From Sinotaia quadrata (Eukaryota > Mollusca > Gastropoda > Architaenioglossa > Viviparidae), in the NCBI GenBank assembly GCA_028829895.1, contig CM054180.1, positions 111,465,135-111,529,134 on the forward strand: DNA of 64,000 bases, written 5' to 3'. Positions 1 through 12,914 of this stretch are shown here, one piece after another. The notes under the pieces are model-generated. The model was not told where the DNA came from. It ran no database searches and saw only the letters and a program-made list of their open reading frames with translations. The stretch's first letter is position 1, and each line of letters opens with the position of its first letter. The translations under genes and the position numbers were made by a program.

Positions 1-392
1 GTACCTATTAGATAAAGTACATCTTAGGTATTATTATTTAGTTTCTACTGAAGCAAATTCATTTTGAGTTGTACCTGCATGTTATTTCAAAGTGTATACA
101 TTATTTACAATGTATTTTATTATAAGATTGTCCTTGGGACGTAATATTTCTAATACAAAGTTGGGATTTTTACCTTGCTTTTCCTACTTACAATTGTCTT
201 AATTTTATCACTAACAGTTATTATCATATATTTGTTGCTGTGTTTAATGTACAGTAATTTTATCAATAACATTTATCATCATATATTTCTTGCTGTGTTT
301 AATGTATAGTAATCGTTTAAGTTATCATTTATCTGGGCATATTTTAAAAGTATGTACTTAAATTGAATAAAATATATAATTGTTTTTTGAAG

Positions 393-569
393 GTTTTCGT
401 GAAGTCCTTTCCTGCCTTAGAGACTGTTAAAGTTGGAAGTCGTATTGGTGTCATGGTTGATACATCCCACTCTCTTCACGTGTACGTGGACGGCAAAGAT
501 CAAGGAGTTGTGGCAAATGTGGCACAGCCGTGTTATGCAATGCTTGATCTTCGATGTTTCCTCACAAAG
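393..569 (+). CDS. Gene A, NHR exon (third of four NHR exons)
   Basis: This exon encodes 59 codons in phase 0 between an AG acceptor at 391-392 and a GT donor at 570. The core 'GSRIGVMVDTSHSLHVYVDG' is the NHR strand pair that ends in a D-G turn. The open frame runs 30 bases upstream of the acceptor, but that part is intron by comparison with the paralogues. Confidence 0.82.
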
Positions 570-3500
570 GTCAGTTTAAATTTAAATGGGGAACTCTTCC
601 GATGACGCCAATTTCGCGCCAGAATTGATAGAGGTCAAGTGGGGGGATTGTGGGATGGATGAGTGCAAAATTAGGGGCTAGCTGTACGTTACATCTGGTA
701 ATTGTTTTTTTCCTTTCTTTTTTTACTAATGGATATATTTATTTTAATTTTGGTAAGAACAGAATGTCATATATTTTTCGTGCATTTGTTCAATTTTATT
801 ATTATTTAATTTTCCCTAATCATTAGTGTACTATTATATTTATTGTCGCTAACACACTGTCATGGTTACTATCAGTAGAAAGTTTTGGCATTTGTCATAT
901 AATACATTTTATTTACCTCTTTCACAATTCACTTCTTTTATATCTTGACTAAGAAAGTTCTTAAGTTTTCTTGCAAAAAGTTAATATGTTGTAAAACGAA
1001 ATGCTTTATTTGTGGATGAGCTAGGTAATAAACTAACGAAAATTACTTTATTTCTTGACTTTCCCTTGAAAAATAGACTTCACATTATAGAATTGCTATA
1101 ATTGTTGAGGCCAGTCATCTATTTTCTTTAGAAGACTTTCTTTTAGATTATTGCCAATCTATCGAGAATAGTTATCGTTTTAACCTAAATAATTTATTGT
1201 TTTGAATTTATATTTTAAATTTTGAGTATTCATTTGTTTAATGAAAAAACCCACAGTGAAATCAATTAATCACTTTACCATTCAGCAAAATTCCAAAGAA
1301 AATAATTAATTATTTTTCACATTCAGCAAAAAACCCAAAGAAATTAATTATCACATTACCATTCAGCAAAGCACAAATAAATTACTTAATCACTTTACCA
1401 TTTAGCAGAAAACCAAAGAAATTAATTAATCATTTTACCCGTCAGCAAAAGACCAAAGAAATTAATTAAACACTTTACCATTCAGCAAAAAAACAAAAGA
1501 AATTAATTAGTCAATTTTCCATTCAGCAGAAAAACAAAAGAAATTATTTAACCACTTTACAATTCAGCAAAAATCCAAAGAAATTACTTAATCACTTTAC
1601 CATATAGCAAAAAACCAAAGAAATTAATTAACCACTTTATCATTCAGCAAAAGACCACAGAAAATAATTAATCACTTTAGCATTAGCAAACAACAAGTTG
1701 GAAATCATTTGCTTTAAATCAAATTTTGTGAAAATATTCAGAAAACATTTATCCGTGCTTGTTGGTCATTTCCATTTTATGTTTTATAAATACATGTACC
1801 ATTTTGAATTATTAATTTCCATAAATAAACTGGTTGGCCGACTTTTATGAATAAGAAAGAAGAATATAGACACATGATCAATGCTGATGCATCTGACTTT
1901 AATTCAGTACACTATTTTTTCCCGGAACTTACGGTAAATAAAGTCTCACATATTTGTGATTTGTTCACATATCTGAAAAGTATGTTAATAGAGAATATGT
2001 CTATCATTGTTCTGTAATATTTATCAGTTCAGAGATAAGTGAGCCAAATAGACATTTTATATTTTCATATAACATTGCAATTACTACAGAAAACTGGAAA
2101 CACGTTGGTGGTGTATAACCTATCACTTTAGCAACATATTTGCTAAGAACCTTATTTTTTAAACGAAAATAACTTAAATGCAGTAAGGATTATAAAGAAA
2201 ACAAGTGCTTCTGGAAAAAAAATTGAAGGATGCTTAAACGATTCTATGCAACGGACTTAGGGATAACGAAAGCCCTGTTGTCAGCCGAGAACATATGCCA
2301 ACGCGAGTTAATGACGCATGTCACCAACAGAAAAGCGATAGACTTATACTATACCGGAAATAAATCTAAGAGAGAAAGAATCGGCAGACATCATCTAATT
2401 TCTGAGATTGCCTATGAGACAATGATTTTAGAAAAAAGTGAACGATGACCATAAGTGTGTGAGCGTAAAAATCCCAGAGAGAGTCAGTGTCGGAGGTTAA
2501 ACGATCCTTTTTTTTTTAGCCACGATAGACAAGTAGCGTGTAGACTGTAGACAAATGAAATTAATAAAGGCGATTCTGAAGAAGAGATATATCTTCTGAG
2601 TAACGTGGAACCATTGGCCAAAAAGTCCGAGTGACATGGTGTGAAATCATGGGAGCTAACCATTGGTACCATACAATGTATCCTTGGATGTCCTTATTTT
2701 GTGAAAATGTAAGTCTATATATCTATATTTACTAACCATAAAACTAATGGAACTACCCTTGAACAAACTTGTAATATAAAGAGACACGCAGTTCCTCAGA
2801 TCGTTAAAACTGAATCCAGTGTAAGAGTTATCTTCCCTTCTGTATTAGCCAGAAATACTATAATAAAGTTTAGAAACATTGGTTTTTAAAGGTTGTATTG
2901 TTTAATTTATGTAATGCGAAAGGATAGCTTTTAAACGATCATTTCACTACACCTTGGAGTTGCGTAAGAAGAGAGTAGCTGAGCATCATTCTGTAGTAGT
3001 AGTCATAATAAAGTAAATAACAAAAAGGCACATCACCCCAATAGTGCCTAAGCAATAAACAATACTGTCTTACCAAAATGTCTGTCAGTTTTCGTTTATT
3101 GATTCTGCGGCCTTTAGAAGTAATGGTGAAAGTTTTCAAGTGTTTCGTTCAGGCGAAATGTCTGCTGACTCGATATCTAATATTTCAATGGGTATCAAAA
3201 TTTACTGTCAATATATTTTTACCACGTTCTCACATTTATTGCATTTATCGATTGATCATGACTGCTTTCTACTTAGCCCCTGCAATCTCAGCTCAAACAG
3301 ATGCACTATTGAATGGGAATGAGCATTACTGAACACATCTTAAACTACTGAGCATTATACACGACTAAAGAAGACATTTATAGCTTTGATCAAATATTAC
3401 ATTGTACATGTATATTCTTTGCTTGTCCTTACATTAGAATCTTTGTAGTGAGATTTTTATATTAGAAATTGGAGCGCTTATTTGTGTCTTGAGAATTATG

Positions 3501-3593
3501 CAAATTTAAAATAAAATGTAATCTGTTCTAATATTTTAATAACTTTCCTAATTTTTGCAGGTGACTATTCTTCCTATATTACCTATCCAGTGA
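393..3593 (+). CDS. Gene A: 3' part of a TRIM-NHR gene (last two coding exons)
   Basis: Only the 3' end of this gene is in the window. The penultimate coding exon (393-569) and the terminal exon (3561-3593) match the last two exons of genes B, C and D in position, phase and sequence. Together they encode the C-terminal half of a Neuralized-homology repeat, a beta-sandwich substrate-binding domain. The intron between them (570-3560) begins GTCAGT and ends in a pyrimidine-rich GCAG acceptor. The upstream RING/B-box exon and the first two NHR exons must lie before base 1. One codon present in gene D is missing after the 'QGVVA' residues, an in-frame 3-base deletion. Both exons are open, so the gene may be functional, but this cannot be judged without its 5' part. 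Confidence 0.8.
1250..1690. repeat. Tandem repeat, about 40-bp unit, about 11 copies
   Basis: Imperfect copies of an AT-rich unit follow one another, with recurring words 'cattcagcaaa', 'ccaaagaaattaattaatca' and 'ctttac'. The array lies in the last intron of gene A. Genes B, C and D have no equivalent array in their matching introns. Confidence 0.85.
1691..3560. other. Remainder of the gene A last intron
   Basis: AT-rich intronic DNA. It contains short open frames at 2230-2448 and 3078-3332 that have no recognisable domain, no paralogue in the sister introns and no good splice context. I see no gene here. Confidence 0.5.
3561..3593 (+). CDS. Gene A, terminal 10-codon exon
   Basis: After the acceptor 'tttttgcag' the exon reads VTILPILPIQ and stops at TGA (3591-3593). 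The same position in genes B, C and D reads VTTLPV followed by four residues and TGA, so this tiny exon is a conserved family feature. Confidence 0.78.
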   Translation: MTILPILPIQ

Positions 3594-3726
3594 AGTACGT
3601 TAGATCTCTGTTCATCCACAAAGCAGGAAGAAGAAAACTAACTGGTCTTGATAATGATAATAATCTTCATGAAAACGTATCGTTATTATTACTTGAAAAA
3701 TATACTTTTTCAATCGTTTCAACCAG

Positions 3727-3732
3727 AATAAA
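3727..3732 (+). terminator. Polyadenylation signal of gene A
   Basis: AATAAA lies 134 bases after the stop codon. The surrounding 'ccagaataaaatt' is also found after the stop of gene B, which supports it as the 3' end. Confidence 0.6.
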
Positions 3733-5549
3733 ATTACATTTATGATCATATCCTAGCGTCTACTTAAAGTCGGCAAATTATTTACTGCGTCAATGTGTCT
3801 CCCTCCCTCACACACACACATATAGATCTTTTGTCTATTTCAAGCATGCACAAAGAATGTTCCCATGAGCCACTCTCTTCCAGTCATACTCCACTTCCTG
3901 TCATTAATTAGTATGTAACAATAATAAAACACACTCTCATTTTGCATGTTTAAATAATGTTCTATTTTTTTTTTTGTTTTGCTATTTTATTATACTGTCT
4001 CATGCTTTAGTTTACTCGACCACTTTCGTTGCCATTTTGTTTTACTGTAGTTCTGTAACTGGGCTTTCAGAGCCAAAGCCATGAGAAGTTTGTGTGTGCG
4101 TTGAAGCATGAATGATTGAGTGGAAGGATTGCCAGGTAGGACAATACTATTGACAAAAAAGCGGGTATGAAATACATGAATGAAAATGTCTGAGAGCAGC
4201 AGAAACAGTTATGAATAAAAGCAGTCCAACGGAAACAGTTATCTACATGAATGAATGTAGAGTGGTGGAAATAATTTTGGAAAGTCAATACCGTCTGGGT
4301 GGGACATAAATAATGTTGGCCATCTGTTTTGTGAGAGTTCCTACCGAGTCAGACGCAGGAGTACATAACAGCCACCCAAAGCCCTCATAATAGATTTAAG
4401 AAGAAAGATAGAAACCTGAAACATACTTAATTGCGGAGTCTAAATATACTGCCAAATACTACATTAATAAACACTTAATTTGCCTTTACAACAATTTGTG
4501 ACAAGCAACTTTTGCATAGACTAAATACATTTTCATTTCATTTAAATTATGGGCCTTGTTTTTGGTACGCTTAGCCTTAATCATGTTTCTTCTTTGATAC
4601 AGGATGAATATAACAATTATTAATTATAATTTTTGAAATAAGTTTTAATTAATTACACAGATTTATTATCTTTTTACCACAGATCTGATCTTTCACTAAT
4701 ACTTTTGAGTTTCCCGAAAAAATGCCCACACTTGAGGGGCAGCTATCAACCAACACACTAGTAGAAATTAATGCTGCACAAAAAAAAATTTTACAAAGGC
4801 ACTTGAGGATCCTCATCTCTTGTCTTTATTGGAGCCTACATGCCAAAACTCCATACATTTTTCAATATTATTTTTATGAATAGTATTTATTTATCCATTT
4901 ATTGTAGTAAATTTGTACATGATTGTGGTAGATTTGGTCAATCTGGACTGGTTTGATTTAGTAATTTACTCTCGGTTTTCTTCACAGGCACAAGGTATGA
5001 CATGCCATTTTTTATGTTCTTTGTTTTTTAATGTAAACATGCTTGAATGAATTTACATATATCATCTTATAAAAAAAAGAATATGAACTTTTTTGTTTAC
5101 TTTTCTTTTTTAATTTTGGGGGGTTCGGGGGAGTGGGGTTGGGGATAAGTGAATAATTTTCATCTATATGATTTTTTCAATAACACTTTTATTAACATCT
5201 TTAATTATGTAGACATTTTATCAAAAGTTTTTTTGTACAAAAAAACATGCTTAAACATAACTCGAGCTGTGTAAATATGCAGCTATATGATGCAATTTCC
5301 TAATCCACTCTATAAATGACTGTGTTGTAGACCAAAGGGACTGTAATATAAAATTTGTATATACAGATATATATTTACTGTAAATACAAATTATTTGAGA
5401 TAGTGCTTATATTTTCGCACATACTATGGTGTTCTGCTAAATTACTGTTAAATGTGTTTTAAAAAGGAATTTGACTTTTGTTTGTTTCACACTTATTCAT
5501 GTTTCATCATTTGTGTTCTCAATTTATGTGATAATTCAATCATGTATAT
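3733..5549. other. Intergenic AT-rich DNA
   Basis: No supportable gene. Around 4310-4440 there is one copy of a dispersed repeat described separately. The minus-strand frame at 4067-4288 is an unremarkable open stretch. Confidence 0.5.
4310..4440 (-). repeat. Dispersed repeat copy 1
   Basis: The stretch near 4415-4440 ('cttaattgcggagtctaaat') resembles 6390-6425 ('agtaattgctgagtctaagt') and about 51240-51275 ('acaattgcaaagcttaagtg'). The three copies are diverged, so this is an old family. Orientation is arbitrary. Confidence 0.45.
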
Positions 5550-6660
5550 CAGGGCTGTGGAGTAGGAATTGGTTGTTGTTTTGGTGGAATTGGAGTTGGT
5601 AAAAATGTCAACTCCAACTTTCACAAGACTTGAGGCTTGCAGGTGGGTAATAAAAATACTTATAAAAAATTAAATGACATCTCAAGATAGTTGTTTATTA
5701 TTAATTTAGTATATTTTAAGCAACAGAAATAAAAATTAATGAAATAGTGAGCTAAAAACCTTCTACTATACGTGTCGACACTGTACTCTTATGTGACATT
5801 GTAATAATGAGTTTTATCAAATATTGGTAATTAGTTGTGATACAAAACATCTGATACTGAGTTTGGGTCACTGGTTACACCTACATATCTACAACTATTA
5901 TGCCAATATACTGATATGCCACCAAGTTGACTCACGGTCCCCACTCAGTTATTAAGCTGAGAAATAGATGAAATATTACACCTATTATTATTATGAAATA
6001 GATGTACAACAAATATAAATACACAAACAAAAAAAAAAGATGTAATCATTAGACTTATCACTTCAAATTACGATAACAAATGAAAGAAATCACATTTCAC
6101 TAACAAATAAGCGAGAATGGTCAGTTAATAAAAAATAGAATTTTAATAAAAGCAAAGTTTAACAATATTTAGGAAGAATAAACAATGTACATTATGTCCT
6201 AGGTTTCATCATAAAGCCAAAACGAGCAAAGTTCACACTGCACTGATCGTAATCATGACTTGTGTTGGAGTGAAATACATCATGCTGGTAGACACTCAAT
6301 AGGACACATCATGAGCCATCGCATCGAAACAGGCATCCAGAGCTGACACTGAAACAAAAGATAAAACCAACATGAAACCAAAACCCCGAAACACAAGTAA
6401 TTGCTGAGTCTAAGTGCCCTGTCAATTCCCCATATATTTTGATTTTTGCTGTATTAAATTATTGTACGATTGAAAAATTGTGTAATAATGAAATGCATGA
6501 AAGCCACTTTTTCATTTATTTCCACACCTATACCATACTCACAACTCAATAAAAGTATTTAACTTTATGCCATACGAGTTCAGTAATAAACTACAGCTAG
6601 AGTCGGAGTCAGAAGTTGAATTCCATGAGTCAGGAATTTGGGGACGACTCCACAACCCTG
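5550..6660. mobile_element. Non-autonomous hAT-like DNA transposon
   Basis: The element begins CAGGGCTGTGGAGT and ends ACTCCACAACCCTG, a 14-bp terminal inverted repeat with one mismatch. GA/TC-rich subterminal words such as 'ggaattggagttgg' and 'agtcggagtcag' lie just inside both ends. Terminal CAGGG with such subterminal repeats is typical of hAT-type miniature elements in animals. The interior shows no transposase frame. The 8-bp flanks (5542-5549 and 6661-6668) agree at only five of eight positions, so a target-site duplication is not clear, as expected of an old insertion. Confidence 0.7.
6180..6430 (-). repeat. Dispersed repeat copy 2, inside the hAT-like element
   Basis: It shares the words 'aaacacaagtaattgctgag' and 'aagtgccctgtcaatt' with similar stretches near 4420 and 51240. 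It may be part of the transposon or a separate older repeat. Confidence 0.45.
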
Positions 6661-9600
6661 ACTTATTTTACTGAATTGTATCCTGCATTTATGTGGTTTA
6701 ATGTCTCATTTTTATTTATTCCTGTCTATTCATTGATAAAATAATTTCCAAATATTTTTTTTTTATAATCTGATATGCAAATATTATTTTATGCTCTATC
6801 AAGTATCAGCTTTGTTGTTTATTTTAAATCACAGGTTATGATGAATACATACTTGTGATTTTAGCTTACCTTTGTAATTCTGCATAGGTAGATCTGACAT
6901 TGAACAAATGATTTTAATAAACACTTTGTGCAAGAAGAGTAGATAATAATAGAAATTAACCCATCTTTGAGTGGGATTTTGTTAGGAAGTTTCTTATAGT
7001 AACTGTCCTGTCAGATCCAAATCTTTACTGAATCTTCATTTGGGTTCCAGTAAATAAAACATAAAGCAAAGTGAAACTATGATAATGATTGTCGAGTTAT
7101 ATAGCATAACAGATCAATAGATGAAAAATTTAAATTATAAAATACACATTCCATTTGATCCTATTTTAAACCAAAAATATAAACACCTTTTAGTATGTCT
7201 TTTCTGAATCTTTTTCACAAGTCACTAATCTTCATAAATATTACAGTACATTGCAGAATTGATAAATATCAGTCTTTTAAGAAGACCTCCATAGTAATAT
7301 ATCAATCATTTATTTTGTGAATTGCAATTTTTGCAATAAACAAGCTGCAGACAATGTAACAGTTCATTTTCCTTAGACTATATTTTTTTCATTTTTAAAA
7401 AATATTTATAAAATAAAACATTTTACATCAAATAATGAAAAGTATTTAATTATAACTTATGCAAACTTATATAAGTGCTAATTGTAAATGTCTACGTATA
7501 AATACTTGATTGAATTAAAATTTTATTTCATTTTAAATATTTGAGTGAGTATGAAATATGAAAGCTGTAGATAAAACAATATAATAAATGCCGTTACCAT
7601 AGATTTTTATAGAACTTTAGAAGCACTTCAAAGTACCAACTACATGTATTTCATTTCATGTTTGCAGTCCTCCTAGTCCTACCCTGGGAAAAAACAAACA
7701 AAAACATTCCTTATAGTTTATACATATTTGCAAGTATAAAATTAGATCATGTGACAAAAATATCAAAAGAAATTTGGTAAATATAAACAAACTATTTATT
7801 AAGAGACCACATTTGATTTTAATCATGTATTTTAACATTTTCTTCCCAAGCACAGATCCTATTAATAAGACATTTTCAATGCTTGTCCATTTTGGGTGCG
7901 GCATATCTATCTGGGTTATTTATTACATCTAGGCAGTTAGTTTGTAACTATCCTTATACTGAATTTATTCTCAGTAAAAGAGCCATGATATACAGATGAA
8001 AAAATATAATATGGAAATAGCTAATGTTAGCACATTGATTCAACATTTAAACTGACTCTTCTTTCCCCACATAATGATAATGTATTTATATCACTTCAGC
8101 TACTACTTTTAATGTTTCTTCAATAAAGCACACACTGACACAGACACATACTCTGAATTGTTAATAAATTCTAACTTTGCCTTTGGTGTCAAAGTCCTTT
8201 GTATATTTTATTTACCATTCCCATCATATATATTCAGCTTGAAGAAAATGAGTTTGCCTTCATATCTTTTTAGGCATGTGACGAAGAAAATTATAAATTC
8301 ATAAATACAAAATAATGATGATAATATCAGAATCCACTTATTACATTTTTCAAAGGCTCCATATTGTTGAAAGATAACTCTCATTTCATTTTGTCTTGGT
8401 GTGTTGAGTTTAAGAACCCAAAAAAGAAAAATAACTCTTGTTTCCGTCAAGATCACGTTGTGACAGCATTCATGCAACAAAATTTTCGGAACCACCAAAT
8501 TTTGAAAACAGCCTAGAGTTCCTATAATCTTGATATATTTTGAATAAATTGATTAACAAAGTAAATAGCTTACATATTTGTACATATCCATATGGTTTCT
8601 TTTGCATTTAAAGTTTCACATAGATTCTATGTATGTTTTGAAACTGAGCAAGTAATTACATGTAGTAAGGAATTTCATGAAAATACAAACACCTTGATTA
8701 GATTTATTATATATTAAAAAACATATTTATTTATTACTTCATATGATAATCACAGTGTAATAATTTTGCCTGTTTTATGTTTAGATGAGAAAAATAGCTT
8801 TCTTAATGATAGGTGATATTCTTTGTCATTGGGAGATGAATAAGATTTCAATGTGAAGAAATTATAGTTATATAGCCCATTTAAATATGTAATAATGTAT
8901 CTAGATTAAGTTAATATTAGAATACATATTCTTTGTAATGTGATAATTAGACTTTTTATTTTAAAATATTTTTTTCTGGTAAACACACTTCAACTTTACT
9001 TTGTAAGTTTTCAACAGAAACATGTTTTTTTCTTATTTCAAACTCCTATAACACTATATTTAAAATAATTTTTATCTTTTCTTATGTTTTCATGTGATAA
9101 TTAAGTCATGTTGTAGAGTTTAAGATGTAACATAATTAGGTTTAATCAACTTTATATTGTTGCACTTCATCAGGCATGCCACAAAATGGTGCACTCATAG
9201 TATTACAAAGAATGATTAAGGGAGAGAGAGCCATGCTGCAAATTATTAAGCTCTAAGCAATTATTTTTGATTATGTGTTTAAGAAAGACAAGTACTAGTA
9301 GCCAATCTACTGATTCAGTGATTGACTAAACACTAAACAGTAGATTAACTTCATTAAGCTGTAATTAGGGCAAATATACAAATATTTTAATGATAAAATT
9401 ATAACTATATCATTTTAATTCTTTGAAATAAGACTGTTAACATCTATTTAATAATAAATATATAATTAGAAAATGTCAAGCGTAAATAAGACATTTTTAC
9501 AGCAATTTTGTTTACATTTCACTCTTACCAATACAGTAATGCTATATACATATATAGTATACATACACAGTATATTCGTTATTGTTATTACTTATTAATA

Positions 9601-9832
9601 TTATCCACTTACAAGTACACAGATTTTGCAGATGTTAAAAATGAAATTTTAGATCAATAAGCAAAGGGGATATATTTACTCAGAACTTTCTCCAATAATC
9701 AGATTGGCTGTATAATTAAATATAAAGTATAATATTGCAATAAAAAAATAAAATATTTGCTTACCATGAGGCTTAAACACTTGAAAAGGACACATGCAAT
9801 CACTATGTGGAGATCAGGAGTGTGCATGTAAG
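6661..9832. other. Intergenic AT-rich DNA, no gene seen
   Basis: Low-complexity AT-rich sequence. The minus-strand frames at 7656-7904 and 8208-8498 have no domain, no codon structure and no paralogue, and are taken as chance. Confidence 0.5.
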
Positions 9833-10250
9833 TTATGGCTCATAGAACATGACTATCTCAGTATCTGCTACTGTACAATATTTAAATAAATTATTCACCC
9901 CATTGCTCATCTCTTTGGTAAAAGCTTCTGCAAGGTTTGTAATTTTAGGCAACCTCTTGTGAACAACTTCATGTGGTCTGAAACAATATATGCAGTTCTC
10001 GGCTTGCTTGAAAGATGGACTTTTAGGACTGGATAAACACATCTTGAATTTTGCTATCTTCAGACATACCAGGCATGCCAGCTCCTTTCTGATGTGCATC
10101 CTACCAGTTTCTTGATATTGTTTCATTTCACCCATCGCTTGAGTGACTGCTTTGCTGATGGGAGTTTTTTTTTCCTGAAAATGTTTCTTCTTCAGTAACT
10201 GGAGATTTGGTTTCTCACAGCCACTGCTTTCTCCTTCCTTGCTGTCATTA
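9833..10250 (-). other. Unrecognised cysteine-containing minus-strand ORF
   Basis: A 100-codon frame from ATG (10135) to a stop at 9833 can be followed upstream in the same frame without a stop to about 10250. It is less AT-rich than its surroundings. It contains paired cysteines (LACLVC, CIYC) and a later His, a spacing that loosely recalls a zinc-binding domain, but no complete RING or B-box can be laid over it. I do not recognise the protein. It could be a single exon of an unseen gene or a relic of a transposon or retrocopy. A possible acceptor on the minus strand near 10270 is in a different frame, which argues against an intact exon. Confidence 0.3.
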
Positions 10251-10269
10251 GGCCCTCACTAGATGGTCT

Positions 10270-12740
10270 GTGAAATAAAAGAAGAAATGCCTTGAGTTAT
10301 ATTATTAATTACCACAAACCATTTTAACTTTGAGATAGCTCCTATAATCTTGAATTTATTAAGGTTCATAATTTATAACAGAGTAAATAATTTACAGATA
10401 AGGAATATTAGGATGCTCTGCCCTGTCAAAACATAGCATCATTAATAAAGCTTGTAAAGTGTAAGTTCAACAGAGACAAATTAAAAGCTTTCCATTTTCA
10501 AAATAGTAAACATCTATTTTAAATATAACTCATTAATTGATTTACTAAGATTTTAAGAATCTACTCTCCACACTTGGAGAATATTTTTAACCCTCTGCTT
10601 TGTGAACTGCATGTAAAAATCAAACATTAATCTTAATTCTGTCTACAGCATACATTTTAATAATTTATTTTTACATTGTAAATTCTTTGAAAATAAAAAA
10701 TTAGCATCTTAATAAATTTATAATTGGTGAAAGATATAAGCATTTAAGTTATGTAAAAGCAAAAATCAAACAGTATTACAATCCCTACCCCTCAAGAAAT
10801 TCATATAAGAATGTACAGAAAATACATACAATTACATTATACAAGAAATAAATTGATAATAATATAAAAAATGACAACCCCATAGGCATATAATTGTTTA
10901 ATAAAATTTTCAAATTATGTTAGAAAATTAAAAAAAATAATTACTCAGAAACAATGAATTGTACATATTCACATTAAAATATATATATTTATATATTTAC
11001 ATATTCATGACAAATGTAAGTTATTAGTTGATTGAAAGAACTGAAAGCTACAAAGTTCTGTATAAACTATAATTATAAATCCAATAACTAGTGTCTCTTT
11101 TTAAATATTTGTAAAATTACATCTATAACATTAACAATTAGCATTTCAGATTTTACAGAGTATCATAGTATATAGAATAATATACAATAAAAAAAATTTA
11201 AAGATATTAATGTTTAATAATAATATTATTATATCTATGCTAAGTGCTGTGGATCATTTGAGAAAAGTTTGATTTTTCTTTACCCACATTTTAAGGGCAA
11301 ACAAAATACCATACATAATTTTCTTTTCTTTTTATAAGATTAAGAGTAAGTATTTGCAGTTTTAAAAAACATTCAATATACTGTTCACAAATACTGTAAT
11401 TTATGACTGATGCGGTAGCCAATCAAAGTGCTGCTTGTGTACCATTTTTCTGCATTTGTTTAACACATGTATTTATTGTAAATATTGGTATCATTTGTTG
11501 GTTGAGTCTTCAGAAAAAAAAAGGTACAAAGTTACATTTTATTGAAATGATTTATGCAAATTCAAGCTAAATATTCAAATGAAAGTTTCTATTTAATAAT
11601 TAATTCTAAGAATCATTTAAATTAAAATTTTTATTTATGAAAATTATTTAGACATGACAAATTGTGTCTAGAATTTAGAAATTTATAAAAGTTTTCTTAT
11701 GTTATATATACTGTAAGTTGAACTACCTTGCTACTTTAGTAAATGAAGACAAAGTCAAATATGAACAATAAAATCGTTGATCTATTCAATTCTCTATAAT
11801 ATTAATACCATATGGATAGAATGAGATTATTTAAATTTTAAAAAATTAATCCATTTTATAAGCTTCACTTCAGTTTAAATTTTATATATTTAATGAAGTA
11901 CATTACAAACCACCCAAACAAAAAATAAACCAACAAGATTTTTCATCATACTCTGGTAGTCTGGATTATGGATATACATGTATTCTAAAGTGAAGGTCAT
12001 GCAATGGCAAATACAAGAGTATTTCCATTTTCTAAAGCTTGTTTTGATTCTAAGTTAGAATCTAACAAATAAACAATCTCGGAATGAATCAACAAGAATT
12101 ATTAACTGATGCAACACAAGGTGTCATGCAACTGTTTAGTCATAATATTTTAGTGCCACTGCCAGTTAATTTTAAATTTAATTGTATGATTTACAAACTT
12201 TATACAATTATACTTATAGTCAATACATAAAATATATTATTTTTAACGTTACATCTGGAGTGTGTGGGGGTGGGATCTCTGTTAATGTCATATTTACATA
12301 CTTCTTTTTCTAATAAAATTACATCAAAACAGTAATATTATACTAAATTACTACCACTACAAAGTACTAGTAATAACAATATTATTAAAATGAAACAATA
12401 ATAATAAATATGCATATATAGCAGACTTAAAATAGTACATATCTATTTCTCGCACAGAAATAATACACTTCTAGTGTAGTCTGAATATGTATCTTGTAAT
12501 AAGTAATAACTACTCTTGACTGGAACTGATTCATACTATTAGTATTAGTATTACTATTAATCACTATTACTATTAGTAGCCATTCACGTTTGTTAGACTC
12601 GCCTTCAACTAGTTCAAGGAGTCTGCTCACTATATATTTCAAGGGGAAAAAGTCTGTACCATCTATGCCTTTCAAATACAAGTGCATGTATATTATTTTA
12701 TTAGAATACAATTACATATTTACCTTCTAATCCTATCGGA
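10270..12740. other. Intergenic AT-rich DNA, no gene seen
   Basis: Very AT-rich sequence with runs such as (TA)n and AATAAT. The frame at 12427-12711 is chance-like. Confidence 0.5.
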
Positions 12741-12914
12741 TTTGCCGAACACTATTGTTAGTCTTCTCTGATTTGGCGATGAGCAGAGATTAGTTCCGGA
12801 TCATTACGAATGAGATCACGTGGTGAGTCACGTGAATGATCATATACTGCGAGGTTGGCGGTTGTATCACCGGTTTCTTGGCAACTGATTAACAACTGCG
12901 TTCTATAATCAAGT
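12740..12914 (+). promoter_or_regulatory. Probable promoter and non-coding first exon of gene B
   Basis: This is a GC-richer island after 2.5 kb of AT-rich DNA. It ends in a near-ideal splice donor (gtaagt, 12915-12920). Two CACGTG E-boxes lie at 12817-12822 and 12829-12834, and an AP-1-type TGAGTCA at 12824-12830 overlaps the second. By analogy with genes C, D and E, which have a CATGTGAC-bearing promoter and a donor-terminated 5' exon about 0.9 kb or more before the coding exon, this is the likely promoter and 5' UTR exon. The transcription start cannot be fixed from sequence. Confidence 0.5.
12817..12834. promoter_or_regulatory. Paired CACGTG E-boxes with overlapping TGAGTCA
   Basis: Two perfect CACGTG sites start 12 bases apart, with the AP-1 consensus TGAGTCA between them sharing bases with the second. 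Such sites bind bHLH-zip (USF/MITF/TFE) and bZIP factors in animals. Their use here is inference. Confidence 0.45.

Noticed and set aside
2230..2448. 72-codon plus-strand frame in the gene A intron
   Set aside because: No domain, no conserved paralogue in the sister introns and no convincing splice sites.
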